DNA from: Aureobasidium sp. EXF-3400
Lineage: Eukaryota; Ascomycota; Dothideomycetes; Dothideales; Saccotheciaceae
Length of the DNA: 64,000 nt
Assembly (NCBI GenBank): GCA_024195585.1
Contig: SWBL01000179.1
Location: 1 to 64,000 of the forward strand
Reading direction: 5' to 3'
The translations under genes were made by a program, and so were the position numbers. The notes beneath the pieces are model-generated. The model did no database searches. It worked only from the letters and a program-made list of their open reading frames with translations, and was not told where the DNA came from. Shown piece by piece: positions 49,055-60,295 of the stretch (positions are counted from its first letter, which is position 1; every line of letters starts with the position of its first letter).

Positions 49055-49831
49055 TCAAGCGACAGGAGACAAGTGACCATCCTTGTCGTACTTTGCCTTG
49101 AAGAAGGTATAATTGAGGGTGATGGTGTCAATCTTGGACATGTTTGGATCCCTCAAGAACTCTGGGTCGATATAGAAAAAGACTGGCATATCGACAGTCT
49201 CGCCCTTGTTCAACCTCTGCTCCTCGAAACAGAAACACTGGATTTTTGAGAAGTAAGGGGCAACCTGACCAGGAGTGACCGAGTATGTGGCGACACCGAT
49301 GATGTCCTCTTCTTTGCTCAGATTGGTGGCGGTATAGAAAGCCAGGGCAGTCTCGCCGGGCAGAACGCGGACTTCTCTCTGCTGAGGAGTGAATTTCCAA
49401 GGCAGGACGTCAGAGGTGGAGCCGGCAAAGGTGATGCGCAAGCGGCGAGAATCAGTGACGGGGATCAGGCGTGAAGCAATGTCATCCTCCTCGTACTGAC
49501 CAGCAGAGTGGATACTGATGGGTTGGCCGCCCCAGCCCATCTGCTGGCAAATCATCTTGTAGAAAGGAACAGAGCCATAGGATAGTGCGACAGTGCCGAG
49601 AATGATTGACAGGGTGTAGTATAGGGTGTTGCGGTTCTTGTTCTTGAATTGGGCGCGGAGGTCTTCCTGGGTTGGTATGCGGCCTTGTTGGTTGAGGTGC
49701 GGAGTGGTGTGTAGATTCCTTCGGAAGAAAGAGCGTGGTAGCGAGCGGGCGCATTGTGTGCTAGGCCATGGTTGCGATGATCTTAGTCCTGCGCGCCCAA
49801 GACTGCGGCCAAGTAGCGATATTGACTCCAT
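49055..49831 (-). CDS. COX11: Cytochrome c oxidase assembly protein Cox11
   Basis: One exon encodes 258 residues. Cox11 delivers copper to the CuB site of Cox1 in the mitochondrial inner membrane. The N-terminus is an Arg/Ser-rich presequence (to about RRNLHTTPHL, residue 46). One membrane helix (about 72-95, TLYYTLSIILGTVALSYGSVPFY) is followed by the soluble copper-binding domain with the invariant CFCF motif (SKIQCFCFEEQ) and FFYIDPEF. ATG 49831 is the first start that gives a presequence; the frame upstream contains a further Met (near 49900) without family support. The HIT-finger gene starts 139 bp away on the other strand. Confidence 0.95.
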   Translation of the reverse strand: MESISLLGRSLGRAGLRSSQPWPSTQCARSLPRSFFRRNLHTTPHLNQQGRIPTQEDLRAQFKNKNRNTLYYTLSIILGTVALSYGSVPFYKMICQQMGWGGQPISIHSAGQYEEDDIASRLIPVTDSRRLRITFAGSTSDVLPWKFTPQQREVRVLPGETALAFYTATNLSKEEDIIGVATYSVTPGQVAPYFSKIQCFCFEEQRLNKGETVDMPVFFYIDPEFLRDPNMSKIDTITLNYTFFKAKYDKDGHLSPVA

Positions 49832-49970
49832 GTTGAGGGGGTATAAGGAATGTAGAGGGTCGAGATGGGCCTCTCTCGGAGGTGAAGTGAGTGGCCGCAA
49901 AGCTTACTCATCCGCAGAATATCTTTCCATAATCCAACTCTGCTTTTTACGTCAATACAAGACAGTCAAG
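49832..49970. promoter_or_regulatory. 139-bp bidirectional promoter, COX11 / HIT-finger gene
   Basis: The two start codons face outward from this short segment, so both transcripts must start here or very close by. No named motif is clear. Confidence 0.65.
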
Positions 49971-50580
49971 ATGGGAGAGATTTGCGGAGTGTGTACACAG
50001 AACGAGTCCAAGTACAAGTGTCCATCTTGTCAACTGCGATAGTGAGTAATTCGTCATTGACAGGAGAAGTCGCATTCTGATTGCCAGCAGCTGCTCCATC
50101 GCTTGCTTCAAACAACACAAAGAGACTCACGCCAACGACCTTCCGAAACGGCAACCCACTCAGTCGACCCACCTCACGCAACCTGCTCCTTCCGATCCAT
50201 CCCAAGCCCCTGCCACAAGAACCGCGCTACCTGGAAGTAGCAAGAAATTCGACTTTGTCGGCTTTGAATCCGACCCAGAACTTTTGCGACTGCTTTCCAG
50301 ATACCCAAATCTGCGCATCCAACTACAAAGTGTCTATGGTTTGACACTGGAGCCTACACCTCAGGACCAACGTTCATTCTCTTTCAGAGGTCGAGGCAGA
50401 GGCAGAGGAAGAGGCGGTTTCCACCACCAGTCCCACTGGTCACAAGCAAAGGGCGACAAGGAGGCCATAGAGTCTTTCAAGAACATGCGGAATGCCCAAG
50501 CCGACGACCAAGCTCTGGCCGAGTTTGTTCAGTTGCTCAAGATGAGATTTGCTCCTGATCCTAACGACAATGCGCCTTGA
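49971..50580 (+). CDS. HIT-type zinc finger protein (Hit1/ZNHIT3-like)
   Basis: Exons 49971-50041 and 50091-50580 encode 186 residues. Of two neighbouring acceptors, the one ending at 50090 restores the finger spacing (RYCSIAC); the upstream CAG would add one residue. The HIT finger occupies residues 5-36: C-x2-C, C-x2-C, C-x3-C, H-x3-H. The end (ALAEFVQLLKMRF) resembles Hit1/ZNHIT3, which help Rsa1/Snu13 in box C/D snoRNP assembly. An RG-rich tract (FRGRGRGRGRGG, about 138-150) is an added RNA-binding feature I do not expect in yeast Hit1. Confidence 0.82.
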
Positions 50581-50833
50581 AGAGACATCGCTGTACCAAA
50601 CCATCTCCATCCTCGACATCGACCTCCTCAGATATCTACGCTAGAGGTGGACTGAAGACTTTACAGAACACTTCCTCCAAGCACACACGGTCTTGCAAAA
50701 TGCAATGCGGAACTCAATGCGGCATCAATGCCCAACTCTCATTTCTGGTCATATCAACTTATCCAAAACTATGCCCACCAAGTCCAAATACTAGCCGGGC
50801 CATTCCAACTCTTCCAATTATATGCTCATCCTC

Positions 50834-52240
50834 CTACTTAAGCTCCTTCTTGCTGTCAATCGACATATCGGAAAGGGGTCCATCCTTGACCATGAGGGAC
50901 TAAACAGATTTGGGTCAGCAACATTTCGAAACAATACCGAGCTTCTCTTTACATACCATTACTTCGTACAAAACGTCAGCAGCGGCCATGGTGGTCAACT
51001 CGGCGTTGGTGTCGTAGGCAGGAGCGACCTCGACCACATCGGCTGCGACAATGTGGATCCCCTCCAAACCGCGGACGATAGTGCGGAGCTCACGAGTGGT
51101 CCAACCACCCGTCTCGGGGGTACCAGTCGCAGGGGCGAATGCAGGATCAAGCGTGTCAATGTCGATGGAGAGATACACGGGGTTCTTGTGTCCGACCCTG
51201 TCATGGATCTTCTTGATGATACCATCAATGCCAATGGTGTCGACCTCACGAGCCTCGACGATTTCGAAACCACAGTAGCCGTCGTTGTCGTAGTCGGACA
51301 TACCGGAAAGAGTGGTGCGAATGCCCGCATGGATGTTGGTGTCGTTGCGCAGAAGTCCTTCCTGTGTAGCATCAATAATCAGTTTCCGTATTTTTGCGCC
51401 AAAGATCTCCACTTGCCTGGGCTGCATGGTAGAAATATGTACCATGGTTGATCGATGCAACCTTAGAAGGTGCTCCTCCAAAGACCTTTGGCCTCCATGT
51501 GTCCAGATGGGAGTCGAAATGGATGACGCTCGTGTATGTCAGCATTCAGAGCATACGTTTGCAGGAATACGAGACTCACGTTATGGGTCCGTATGCCTTG
51601 TTCATGGAGCGCAGAAGAGGCAGAGTGATAGTGTGGTCGCCACCGAGAGTAATGACACGCGGCAGTGTCTTTCCATGCTTGGAAGGGCCGGTCATGTGTG
51701 CATTTGCGGCAGGCTCGCGCATCAGAATGCTGTTGTGACCCTCTTCAATCTGTTTCAAAGCATATTCGTTGTCATAACTGGTGACAGGAATGTCACCACA
51801 GTCAATGACAGTAGCCCATCCATTGAAAGGGTTCGTCTGAAATCCAGTCAGCGTGGAACCGCAGCATAGATGCGACTGTCGCTACGAACCTGGAGAGGGA
51901 CATTGAAGCCTCCGTAGAGGTTGAGACGTCTCGAACCCTGGCGGATACCACTGGGACCGAATCTGGCACCAGGGCGGTAACTTGTACCAGTATCAAAGGG
52001 TGCACCAATGAAGGCAATATCATACTTGCGAGAATCGCTGGCCAAGCAAGGATGGTACTCGATACGACCAAAGGTAGAGATTCCTGAGAAGACCGAGTCG
52101 GCCTGAGTTCCACCATCGCCAGGAAGGGCGTTGTACCACAGAGACTTGTGAGGACCTTCCTTGAAAGCCTCTTGACTATGGTCGCCGTGTGCAGAGACAC
52201 CGGCTGCAATGGCAGCGACAAGGATAATCAGCCTGTACAT
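50834..52240 (-). CDS. Secreted agmatinase-like ureohydrolase
   Basis: Coding-order exons 52240-51890, 51836-51580, 51528-51417, 51361-50957 and 50899-50834 encode 396 residues. The third intron (51416-51362) is GC-AG (GCAAGT...ACACAG). Ureohydrolases split agmatine or related guanidino compounds to release urea with a two-Mn centre. The metal ligands are all present: His near 185 (GGDHT), D208/H210/D212 (DSHLD), and D307/D309 (SIDIDTLDP). The start is a clear signal peptide (MYRLIILVAAIAAGVSAHGD, cleavage near 18), so the enzyme should enter the secretory pathway, unlike typical cytosolic or mitochondrial relatives. The substrate could be agmatine, guanidinobutyrate or another guanidine; sequence alone does not decide. 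Confidence 0.9.
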
Positions 52241-53057
52241 ACTGGCGAGTATGCTGCGAAAGATTAATTGAGATGACAGATGAGAAAGAGGATACAAGAC
52301 TCTAAGATGCAGCGGCGAGCTCACAACAAATACTTTCTACTCAGCCGCCAGAAACAAAAAGAGAATCGAGCAACCTTGGTCTTGCCATGTTTACCTAACT
52401 ACGCATTGTCAAGATTGTCAACACAAGCTAAGCTATTCAAGGGAGCTCAGAACGAAAACATGTCACCGATGTCATGTCGTGCAAGCCAAGCTACTCGCGT
52501 CACGCTCGATCGTGAGATCACGATATCAATCGGACCTCCACATGTTGACACACCAACTTTAGATGGCGGCGGCGTAGATATGCCCTGTCGATTATATCCA
52601 TTCAAGGTTGCAATCTACAACCCCACCAGGCCCCGCGATCCTGGGGTTAGTAAAGAGGCTTTATAACACTGACGTCGATAATACTCCGACAATCTTTCGC
52701 TCGATTGTCAATCTGGATTGGTAACCTTCCTATCGCGGACTGGAAATTCCGATTGGCGGCTGATATCAGCCACTGCCTCGAGACATGGCTTGTGGTTCCT
52801 GCCGCGACGAAGATTTTGGATTTGGTTCCACGATCGTACTCGGAGTATTCTCCTGAAGAGCTCGTCGACTCTGCGATGGTCTCAGCGCATAGTCACTTGT
52901 TTTTTTTTGTTCGAATCTGTCGCTTGGTCTCTCTCCTTGATATAGCCGATTCTACTTAGAGAAGCATTCGTATCAAAAATGGGTTTGTCTACTCTACTTG
53001 TATATCGATGTATTCATGGCACTATAGAAGTCTGCAAGAACTCGACACAATCTTGAG
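52241..53057. other. Intergenic region upstream of the agmatinase-like gene
   Basis: An 817-bp gap with the agmatinase-like promoter and the MATE gene's 3' flank. A 16-bp imperfect palindrome ATCGTGAGATCACGAT lies at 52509-52524. No gene is supported. Confidence 0.5.
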
Positions 53058-54694
53058 CTATCTGCTCTCCTCCCTTTGGTAACCATCAGTGTTGTCGGCC
53101 AAACCAGACTCTACTTGTTCTTCATGCTCCATCCTCTCGAAGGCTTTTCGAACTTGATGGTCCCAATTACTCCATGCAACGATCGCCCACTCACCAAAAC
53201 CGACCAAGTACAGCGCGATACACTGACCAACCCAGAGACCGGCCAAACCCCAGCCATGGAAAGCCAACCAGATGCCTAAAGGCAAGGCGCCGGCGTAGTA
53301 GCTGATAATGTTGACCAACGCACCAACATGTTGTCGTCCCATTCCACGAAGGGAGCCACCACAAGAGCCATTCAGCCCATCAGCAATCTGGAACAAGGCT
53401 ACCCAAGGCATGACTTCTGCAGTCAGCTTGATGACATCCTGATCGTCGTTGAAGATTTTTGCGTAAAAGTTCTTGACACCCATCAGAAGCGCAAGGACGA
53501 GGGCTCCAAGGATCATTGACAACCAAGCAGCTACGTTGGCAGAGCGTGCTGCGCCCTTGGCGTTCCTGCCTCCCAGCAGGTTTCCTACTCTTGCTGATGT
53601 TGCGACTCCTACACCGAACGGAATGGTGTTGAGGACTTGGTCCGTAGTCATGATGACTGACTGTGCAGCCAGAGGAATCGTTCCCAGTTTTCCTGCAGCG
53701 AGAGCCACAATTTCGAAGGCCCACCACTCGGTGCCTACGTGAACCACTCCAAGTAGAGCGAGTCTTGTGAACGTGCCGATGTTTTGGAATGCCTTCTTTG
53801 ACCATCCGCCCCAACAGTCCCAGCCCGAGACGAAGCGTGCATAGGCTAGAAGAAGCAAGAATGATAGCCAGTACGATATGCTTGTGGCCAGAGGTGCTCC
53901 AAGAAGACCCATCTTGCAAGTATACACGAAAAGATAGTTCAGGCCTGCGTTCACAGGCGAGGTGATGAGAAGCACGTATGTGCCCGGTCTCATGATACCT
54001 GGTATCTATGGTCAGTGCTTTTTTGTGACCATATGTTATCCATTGGCTTACCTTGTGCTTGCAGGAATTTCTTGAGGCATTCGAAATAAATATATCCAAG
54101 TCCGCCAAGCGCAAGTACGCTCAAAAATTTGCTGCTATCCTCGGATAGGCGTTCATCCTGTCCAAGAGCCATGAAGACAGGTTTTGAGCATAGCCAGAGA
54201 ATGGCGACGGGGATATACAGGAGCCCAAGGACGAAGAAGGCTCTCTGGAGAATGATGCCCAGATCATGTTTGTCCTTGCTTCCAGTGAAACTTGCAGAGG
54301 CAAGAGTGTCGATTGCAGTGGTACCTCCAAGTGCGATGAGCCAACCAGAAGCCATGGCAAACATATAAGAGAAAGCAGCAGCTGCAAGTGCTTCGGGACT
54401 TAGTCGTCCAACGACCAGCACCGAAACAGTCTGCAAAGAGTTTTGCAGCATGTATGCGAGAAAGACGGGGATTGATCCATTGAGCAGTACCCAAAACTCA
54501 TGGAGGATCAGCTGGGTCTTGCTCTTTCCCTCGTCTTCGAAATCATCAACCGAGCCAATGGTGGGCTCATTGTCAGGCTTGGGAAGAAGAGAAGTTCTCT
54601 CGTCGGGGTCTTGGGTTTTTGAGTCTGTGGACTTGCGGAGGAAGTTTGGTAGCCATGAGCTGGCGCTCTCTGTGTCATCCTGTCGGCTGTCCAT
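53058..54694 (-). CDS. MATE-family multidrug/metabolite efflux transporter
   Basis: Exons 54694-54052 and 53998-53058 encode 527 residues (53-nt intron, phase 1). MATE proteins export organic cations or metabolites using H+ or Na+ gradients. The N-terminal 85 residues are hydrophilic with an acidic TSLLPK sorting-like motif. Twelve membrane segments follow in two halves, beginning with FWVLLNGSIPVFLAYMLQNSLQTVSVLVVG and, in half two, HVGTEWWAFEIVALAAGKLG and VGVATSARVGNLLG (the MATE repeat signature). GSCGGSLRGMGRQ is a typical inter-helix loop. The tail (residues 495-527) is charged. The frame upstream of ATG 54694 stays open but starts in an unconserved stretch. Confidence 0.93.
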
Positions 54695-56350
54695 ATTGCA
54701 AGGGTCTTTGGGGATCAATACAAACGAGACTGAATTCACCTTAATCTGGCTGCCCAAGACATGAAGTACACGCTCAAGACAAGACTCGACAATTTGCACT
54801 TGATGAATGATAGGTAACAGAATACTGTAAGTACTCTTCACACATCATTGCTGCCGCCCGTGAACAAGAGGGTTTAGTCATAATGCTGGGCGAGACCCCG
54901 ACCTGCAGACGGGCTGAATATCCAGAAGGAGACTGGCGATAAAGCTGCCTGAAAAGACAAGGTTAGTGCTGAGTCAAGTGGGGGCTCATCTTTGACAGCG
55001 GGACCCGGATGTCGCGATGCAGGAAAGGCCCTGAACATGGTTCTTATCAGAAAGATCTGCTGGGGTAGATTGGGGTTGTTGACTAAGGCCTGTCGCTAAG
55101 CAGACAACGCCATGTCAAACGACCGTTCCTTTTTCCAGCACTTCCGTGGATAATATCGGATACAGAGATACGGATTGGCCGTATTTGCCATCGCAGAAGA
55201 AAAATTGTGATACGTGTAGCCGAGGATGAGGCCTTTCCAGATTGACATTCGAGGTGTAGGCTGTCGTCGAAAGATAACGGCTGGTATTGAAGCCCCCGTC
55301 CATTTGACTTCACGTCGCAACCACTCACTACACGTATCATGTACGAGAGCATTACAAACTCTCAAGAATCATCGAAGTTATCAGATGCTCAGCATGGTAT
55401 ACATTAATTGACAAATATCAATGCTTTGCAATTGCAGAGGTCGGAGATGGTGTTATTTTGTGAGACACGGAAGAGAAGATCCGTAAAGTGCACAGACCGC
55501 TTCTTGATTGCTCCTACTCCAAATGCCACGCGAGCAAGCAACATCCACTTCATGCATCCAACCAATCTCATGTCAGGAGTCTGAGGCAGCACTCCGGCGG
55601 TTGACACGACAAAAGACTTTCCTCCAGATCTGGTGTAAAATTGGAAGGGTCTCTGTAACGATTAGATCACTGATTCTGCCGTGTGGTCAAGCCTATCAAT
55701 CCTATCACCACCGCCCTCCTTCGCAAACACATTCAACATTGCGGAATGATCGGCGCAAAAGAAGACGTAAGTGCAGTTAATTGACACAAGTGATAGCTCT
55801 TCGGACATGTTACATTGTTCGGTAAGGATCTGGACTTCTTTGACTGTACTACTTGCAGCTTTTGGCACTTGCGGAAGGAGCATGGTCGTGTTTGAGCGGA
55901 TTGACCTTATCGTGTGTCTCGAACGTGGTTGCTTGCCGAAGGAAGGAACTGCGCAAGGAATCAACCCCGATCGATGGTAAGAGTTTGCAGTCCCCAATCT
56001 GACTACACGAGCCAGGATTAGGTGTCGCCATGCAAGCCTCTTGGTTGCGCCAAGTGACATTAGTCCCACATCCAACCCACCAGTTGCAGACTCGAGATAT
56101 GACTTTCCGATAACCCTGCATGACAGTTCAGCGAATGAGACGCTGGCAGGCACGGCACCTATCAGACATCCGCAACCATCTAATAGGGCTATGAAAATTT
56201 ATCGTGCACTTACACAGGCCTATTATCCATATGCAAAGATTGGCTTAAACGTTGTACCGATGCTTCTCGCTTGTCTTCGTTCTTTAATATAGTCCCTCCG
56301 GCTTCTGATGGACTTTGGTCAAGTCAATGCCTTGAAAGCATCTATCAACT
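54695..56350. other. Divergent intergenic region, MATE / permease
   Basis: A 1.66 kb gap between two outward-facing transporter genes. It must hold both promoters. Open frames here are under 165 residues and show no domain. No RNA gene is seen. Confidence 0.55.
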
Positions 56351-58025
56351 ATGTCTACTAGAGATGTCAAGCCCGTCTATGACGAGAAACCGCCAGTGGG
56401 ATCCACGGATCGCAGACCGTCTCTCGAAAATGGAGTCGGCGAAATCGTACATACAGTCAATGCCTCCGGCCACCGCGATCAACTACAACGACATTACGGT
56501 CCTCTACAAATCTGCGGTCTGGCCCTGAACATCGATTCTGCCTGGGTAGCGTTCGCTGGCTCTTTGATCCTTTCTCTTCCTAACGGCGGGCCTGCTGGTG
56601 TACTATACGAGTTGATCACTGCCTGCATCTACTATGGTATCATTGCAGCATCCATCGCCGAGGTATGTGGAGAAACACATGTACAAACATACCTGGGACA
56701 TGGACTGACCTGGACTCTAGCTTGCGTCAGCTGTACCTACCGCCGGCGGTGTATACCACTGGGCTTCCGTCACTGCAGGTCCCAAATGGGGCAGGAGCGT
56801 TGGGTTCTTCGCTGGGTAAGCATCACTCCAACGCCAAAAATGCTTATGCTTCTGCTGACTGTTTGACAGCTACCTCAACTTCTTTGGATGGGTGTTCGAT
56901 CTTTGTTCTATAATCGCCATTCCTTCGAACGTCCTTCTGCAGATGTATAGTTTGTTCCATCCCGACTACGTCCTCAAGGCCTGGCATACCTATTTGACAT
57001 ATGTTCTCATCACATGGTTCTGTGTGCTGTTCTGCATATTTGGCAATCGATTCTTGCCGCTCCTCCAAAATGTCGGATTGTTCTTGCTCATCGTTGGAGG
57101 TGTCGTTTCCATCATAGTCCTCGCTGCAACACCAAACACACATGCCAGTAACTCCTTCGTCTGGACTGACTGGCAGAACGCCACTGGCTGGGGTGGCGGA
57201 GTAGCGTTCTTGACCGGTGTCTTGAACGGGTCTTTCACAATCGCCACAGTGGACAGCGTTTCCCATATGGCAGAAGAGCTTCCGAATCCTCGTCGCGACA
57301 TTCCTCGAGCTATCTTTGCACAAATCTCTCTTGGCGCCATTACCGCGTTCTTGTACGCCATAGCACTCTTCTATGCTGTTTCCGATCTGGAACAAGTTAC
57401 TAGCAGCTCCGGTTCTTTCCCTGTGGCAATCATTTATCACCAAGCGACTGGAAACGCTGGTGGAGCTTTCTGCCTGCTGCTTATCATTTTCTTCATCATC
57501 ATGATCTGCGCCATATCGACGGTACTTTCTCTTGGTCGCACCTGGTGGGCACTCGCTCGTGATCAAGCCACACCTTTCGGAGGCTTCTTTTCTTCGGTCA
57601 ACGAGCAGCTTTCCTGTCCAATTCCTGCTACTATCTTCGTGGGCTTACTTGTCACGGCCCTTGGTGCCATTATCCTCGGATCCGGCACCGGTTTCAATGA
57701 CTTAGTAGGAAGTTTCATCGTACTCTGTGCATTTAGCTATCTTTTAGCTATCTTCCCTCACCTCATAAGTGGCCGAAAGTACACCCCCAAGGGCGATTTC
57801 TGGATGGGCAAATACGGCTTCGTGGTTAACGCCCTTGGCTGTGTTTTGATTGTCTTCTTCAACATCATGTTCTGCTTCCCCTATGCGCTGCCAGTCACAG
57901 CTGATTTGATGAACTACAACTCTGTCATTTTGGTTGGTGTCTTGGTCGTTGTCACTTTTTGGTGGCTTGTCTATGGATTGAAGCATTACCCTACTCCGAA
58001 AGTGCTCACTGAGGCGATGAAGTAG
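56351..58025 (+). CDS. APC-family amino acid / GABA / choline permease
   Basis: Exons 56351-56662, 56721-56815 and 56870-58025 encode 520 residues. Twelve membrane helices are expected of this plasma-membrane H+-coupled importer family. Landmarks: the first helices GLALNIDSAWVAFAGSLILSLPNGGP, ASAVPTAGGVYHWASVTAGP (the conserved family motif spanning exon 2), GWVFDLCSIIAIPSN, DSVSHMAEELPNPRRDIPRAI (an APC signature), and RTWWALARDQATPF. The closest groups are GABA permeases (Uga4-like) and choline permeases (Hnm1-like); I cannot separate them by eye. The N-terminus is hydrophilic. Exon 2 is 95 nt, framed by GTATGT and GTAAGC donors. Confidence 0.93.
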
Positions 58026-58236
58026 ATGGTTATCTTTATGTAGAATTATAATTTGGTGTTCTCAGTTGTCTGTGTCTTTTGAACATTTTCTCTCAGATTG
58101 TTTGTCGTGCGTGCTAGGTAACGTTAGCACGAGGTGGAAGGTACCCGGGACGTCATTCATTCGGGAGCGACTTCCCATGTTGGGCTTCTTGTTGCCTCGT
58201 CTCCTTCCTGAACAGCACTCTTGCTTACATCAACTC

Positions 58237-58299
58237 TTCGCATCGCAACGCGTCGCAACACGTCGCATCGCAACACTTCGCATCGCAACACTTCGCATT
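58237..58299 (+). repeat. About 15-bp tandem repeat, unit CGCATCGCAACACTT
   Basis: Two good copies, plus earlier diverged ones (CGCAACGCGTCGCAACACGT), lie 45 bp upstream of the short ATG frame at 58344. Confidence 0.8.
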
Positions 58300-58436
58300 A
58301 TAAAGCAGGTTTTCTTTTACCACAACAGACTACCACATTAACAATGAGCACCAATTCCAGAATCACCTCCTTCTTCAAACCTCGCAACAAAGGTGACATT
58401 ACACCAGACCCCCGAGAAGGAACCCGGTCAGCCCAG

Positions 58437-58640
58437 GTACTTAGAACAATCACAATCTTGCAACTACTCCCTCTCCAACACAGGGGTCTCATAAGCTGTT
58501 GAAATGCACAGTTGCAATTCAGAAATGAGTCTGGCCACTGAGATGGCGTTCAACGGAGTTGTCTCTCTGGAGGCCACGTTCTCTATCAAAGTATTGTGCA
58601 TTTCTACAGCTATACCGAGACTGTCTGCGGCGGTGAAACT
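58437..58640 (+). repeat. Diverged repeat, copy 1 of 3
   Basis: Shares GTACT-x-AGAACAATCACAAT, CCCTCTCCA, GAAATGCACAGTTGCAAT, AAATGAG, CCACGTTCT-x-TAT and CGTGCATTTCT (TGTGCATTTCT here) in order with 58958-59155. Confidence 0.8.
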
Positions 58641-58957
58641 ATCGACCCCCTAACGCATGAGAGAGCGAGCAGACTATTACCGCAACGCAATTTACGACCG
58701 TAACGCATTCGATGGTCACGACAAGCCTACATATTGTGTCGTCGACGATACAGAAAACCTCTTGCCAGCGGATTAAAGTCATAACCAGGTCACTAGTCGT
58801 ACAGAAGCCGCAATTGCCGATCATCAGCGACCTGTGTGACTACATCGACAAGAATAAGCACATCGTCAATGCAAGACAAACGAAGCTCCTGCAGAGCCAT
58901 GGGAACGACGACTTGACACAGCGCTACCTGAGGGCGACCTATGTACCTCGTTCGCGG

Positions 58958-59155
58958 GTACTAGAACAATCACAATTCTGCAATCAATCCCTCTCCAGCA
59001 TAAGAGATGTTACAAGCTATCGAAATGCACAGTTGCAATCTAAATGAGCGTTTGGCAATGGGGATAGCCTCAAGGGGGTCCTCTCTGTGGTGACCACGTT
59101 CTTTATGAAACTATCGTGCATTTCTGCAACCACATTGAGACAATCTGTAACACAT
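58958..59155 (+). repeat. Diverged repeat, copy 2 of 3
   Basis: Direct repeat of 58437-58640, offset about 520 bp, same orientation. Differences are scattered substitutions plus small indels. Confidence 0.8.
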
Positions 59156-59423
59156 GGAGAGATCACGTTGGAACGAAAGAGTACCTTGTGCACGCTGACA
59201 GACGAGGGTGATGGCTTGATTCAATGCTACCTAAGGGTATGCCAACAACTCTTAAGGTCGTTGCTGGCCAAGAGGATGAGATCGTCTACGATGAGATCCA
59301 GTGGCTTTCGCAGCGATGGCAGCTTTGTCGCCCTGTTTCCCTTCGACGTCTTTGAGCATATGTCACTGTGCTTTCTTCGACTCCGTCCAAGCCCATCTCT
59401 GTGGGGTGGTGTCCTTGCACATA

Positions 59424-60295
59424 TCATTCGCGCACGGAGCTCCTTTCTTGCGTGACGTACGCCTGTCTCTGGGGGATACGCAGCTCATCGTTGTTGTCTC
59501 TTGCAAAAGCCTTGCATGCATCGCAGAGGTAGAAGCCGTGGACTGTGCTCCAGTGCTACTTGATGTTGACGTCCTGCTGACAATTCTCATTTTGACAGTA
59601 TCCAGGTGGTGGGGGATTATTGGCATGGCTCGCGATCTGTGCACTCTTCTGGGCCGGACGTCGAAGTTTTTCTGGGTCCGGGTAGCAACCGTATGAGATC
59701 CAGTAGCCCTCACAGCGGCGATAGACTATGTCGCCTTGATCCTCTTCAACATCTTTCAGCTTGTGCCACGAGTATGATTCTTCGGCCTGGCAGTTGGCAC
59801 AGACATATAGACGTCTCTCAACCGCCTCCCTGTAGGCGTGTCTTTGCTCTCTTCTGACGATGAGGGTTGCGGCAGCACGAGCAGCAAGTTCTTCTGATGT
59901 CTCGGCGTACGAGTAGCCTTCCCACAGCACATTGGTTCTATTCGTGGGCTGCACTGGCTGCTTGAACTTGAGTTTGGCGTACGACGGCAGGGCAGGCAGC
60001 TCTCTGAGCTGGTGTGTAAGCGTGTAAAGTCCTTGTCACAAAGGATCTCCTTGCGGGTGGCAATCACGAAGGGCCTCAATGGATTCTCGGTGTCCTCGAT
60101 CTTACGATATGCGAGCTTGTCGTGCTGGAGGTGCTTTGATTTCTGGATGTAGTACAGGCTGCGGTGCTGGCCGGTCAGCACTTTCATACCCCCGATTTTG
60201 GCGGTTTCATTGCCATCAGTGGGTAGCGGGCAGATGAAGAGGTACTGCCACCGGAGGCAAGATAGGAGTAATCCCGCAAAAACAGGAGCCAACAT
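59424..60295 (-). pseudogene. Broken gene with GATA-like zinc fingers
   Basis: Read from ATG 60295 on the minus strand, a plausible protein (KVLTGQHRSLYYIQKSKHLQ, NPLRPFVIATRKEILCDK) runs to about 60035, where the frame changes by one base. In the new frame it continues LYTLTHQLRELPALPSYAKL, an Ala/Arg helix, then CANCQAEESYSW...RRC. A TAG at 59556-59558 interrupts a second element, CQNENC...HW-x3-HGFYLCDACKAF, whose C-x4-C-x-W-x-G-x2-LC-x2-C layout recalls a GATA finger. It ends at 59424. Coding character persists past both lesions, so this looks recently broken or mis-sequenced. Function unknown. Confidence 0.5.

Larger units (their letters stand above)
58344..59250 (+). pseudogene. Decayed gene, possibly BTB/POZ-related
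   Basis: ATG 58344 opens MSTNSRITSFFKP and runs to a likely GTACTT donor at 58437. In both copies (58437 and 58958) this donor-like site is followed by a near-identical 45-nt stretch ending in an AG. Beyond that, text such as GVVSLEATFSIKVLCIS (copy 1) and LSVVTTFFMKLSCIS...EITLERK (copy 2) resembles the start of a BTB fold (TF-x-VHK-x2-LC), and YLRATY / CYLRV fits its last helix. Both copies carry stops and frame changes. The BTB idea is weak; that this is a broken, duplicated coding sequence is better supported. Confidence 0.4.

Noticed and set aside
52509..52524. 16-bp palindrome ATCGTGAGATCACGAT
   Set aside because: A single short inverted repeat is expected by chance over this length, and I know no factor that binds it.
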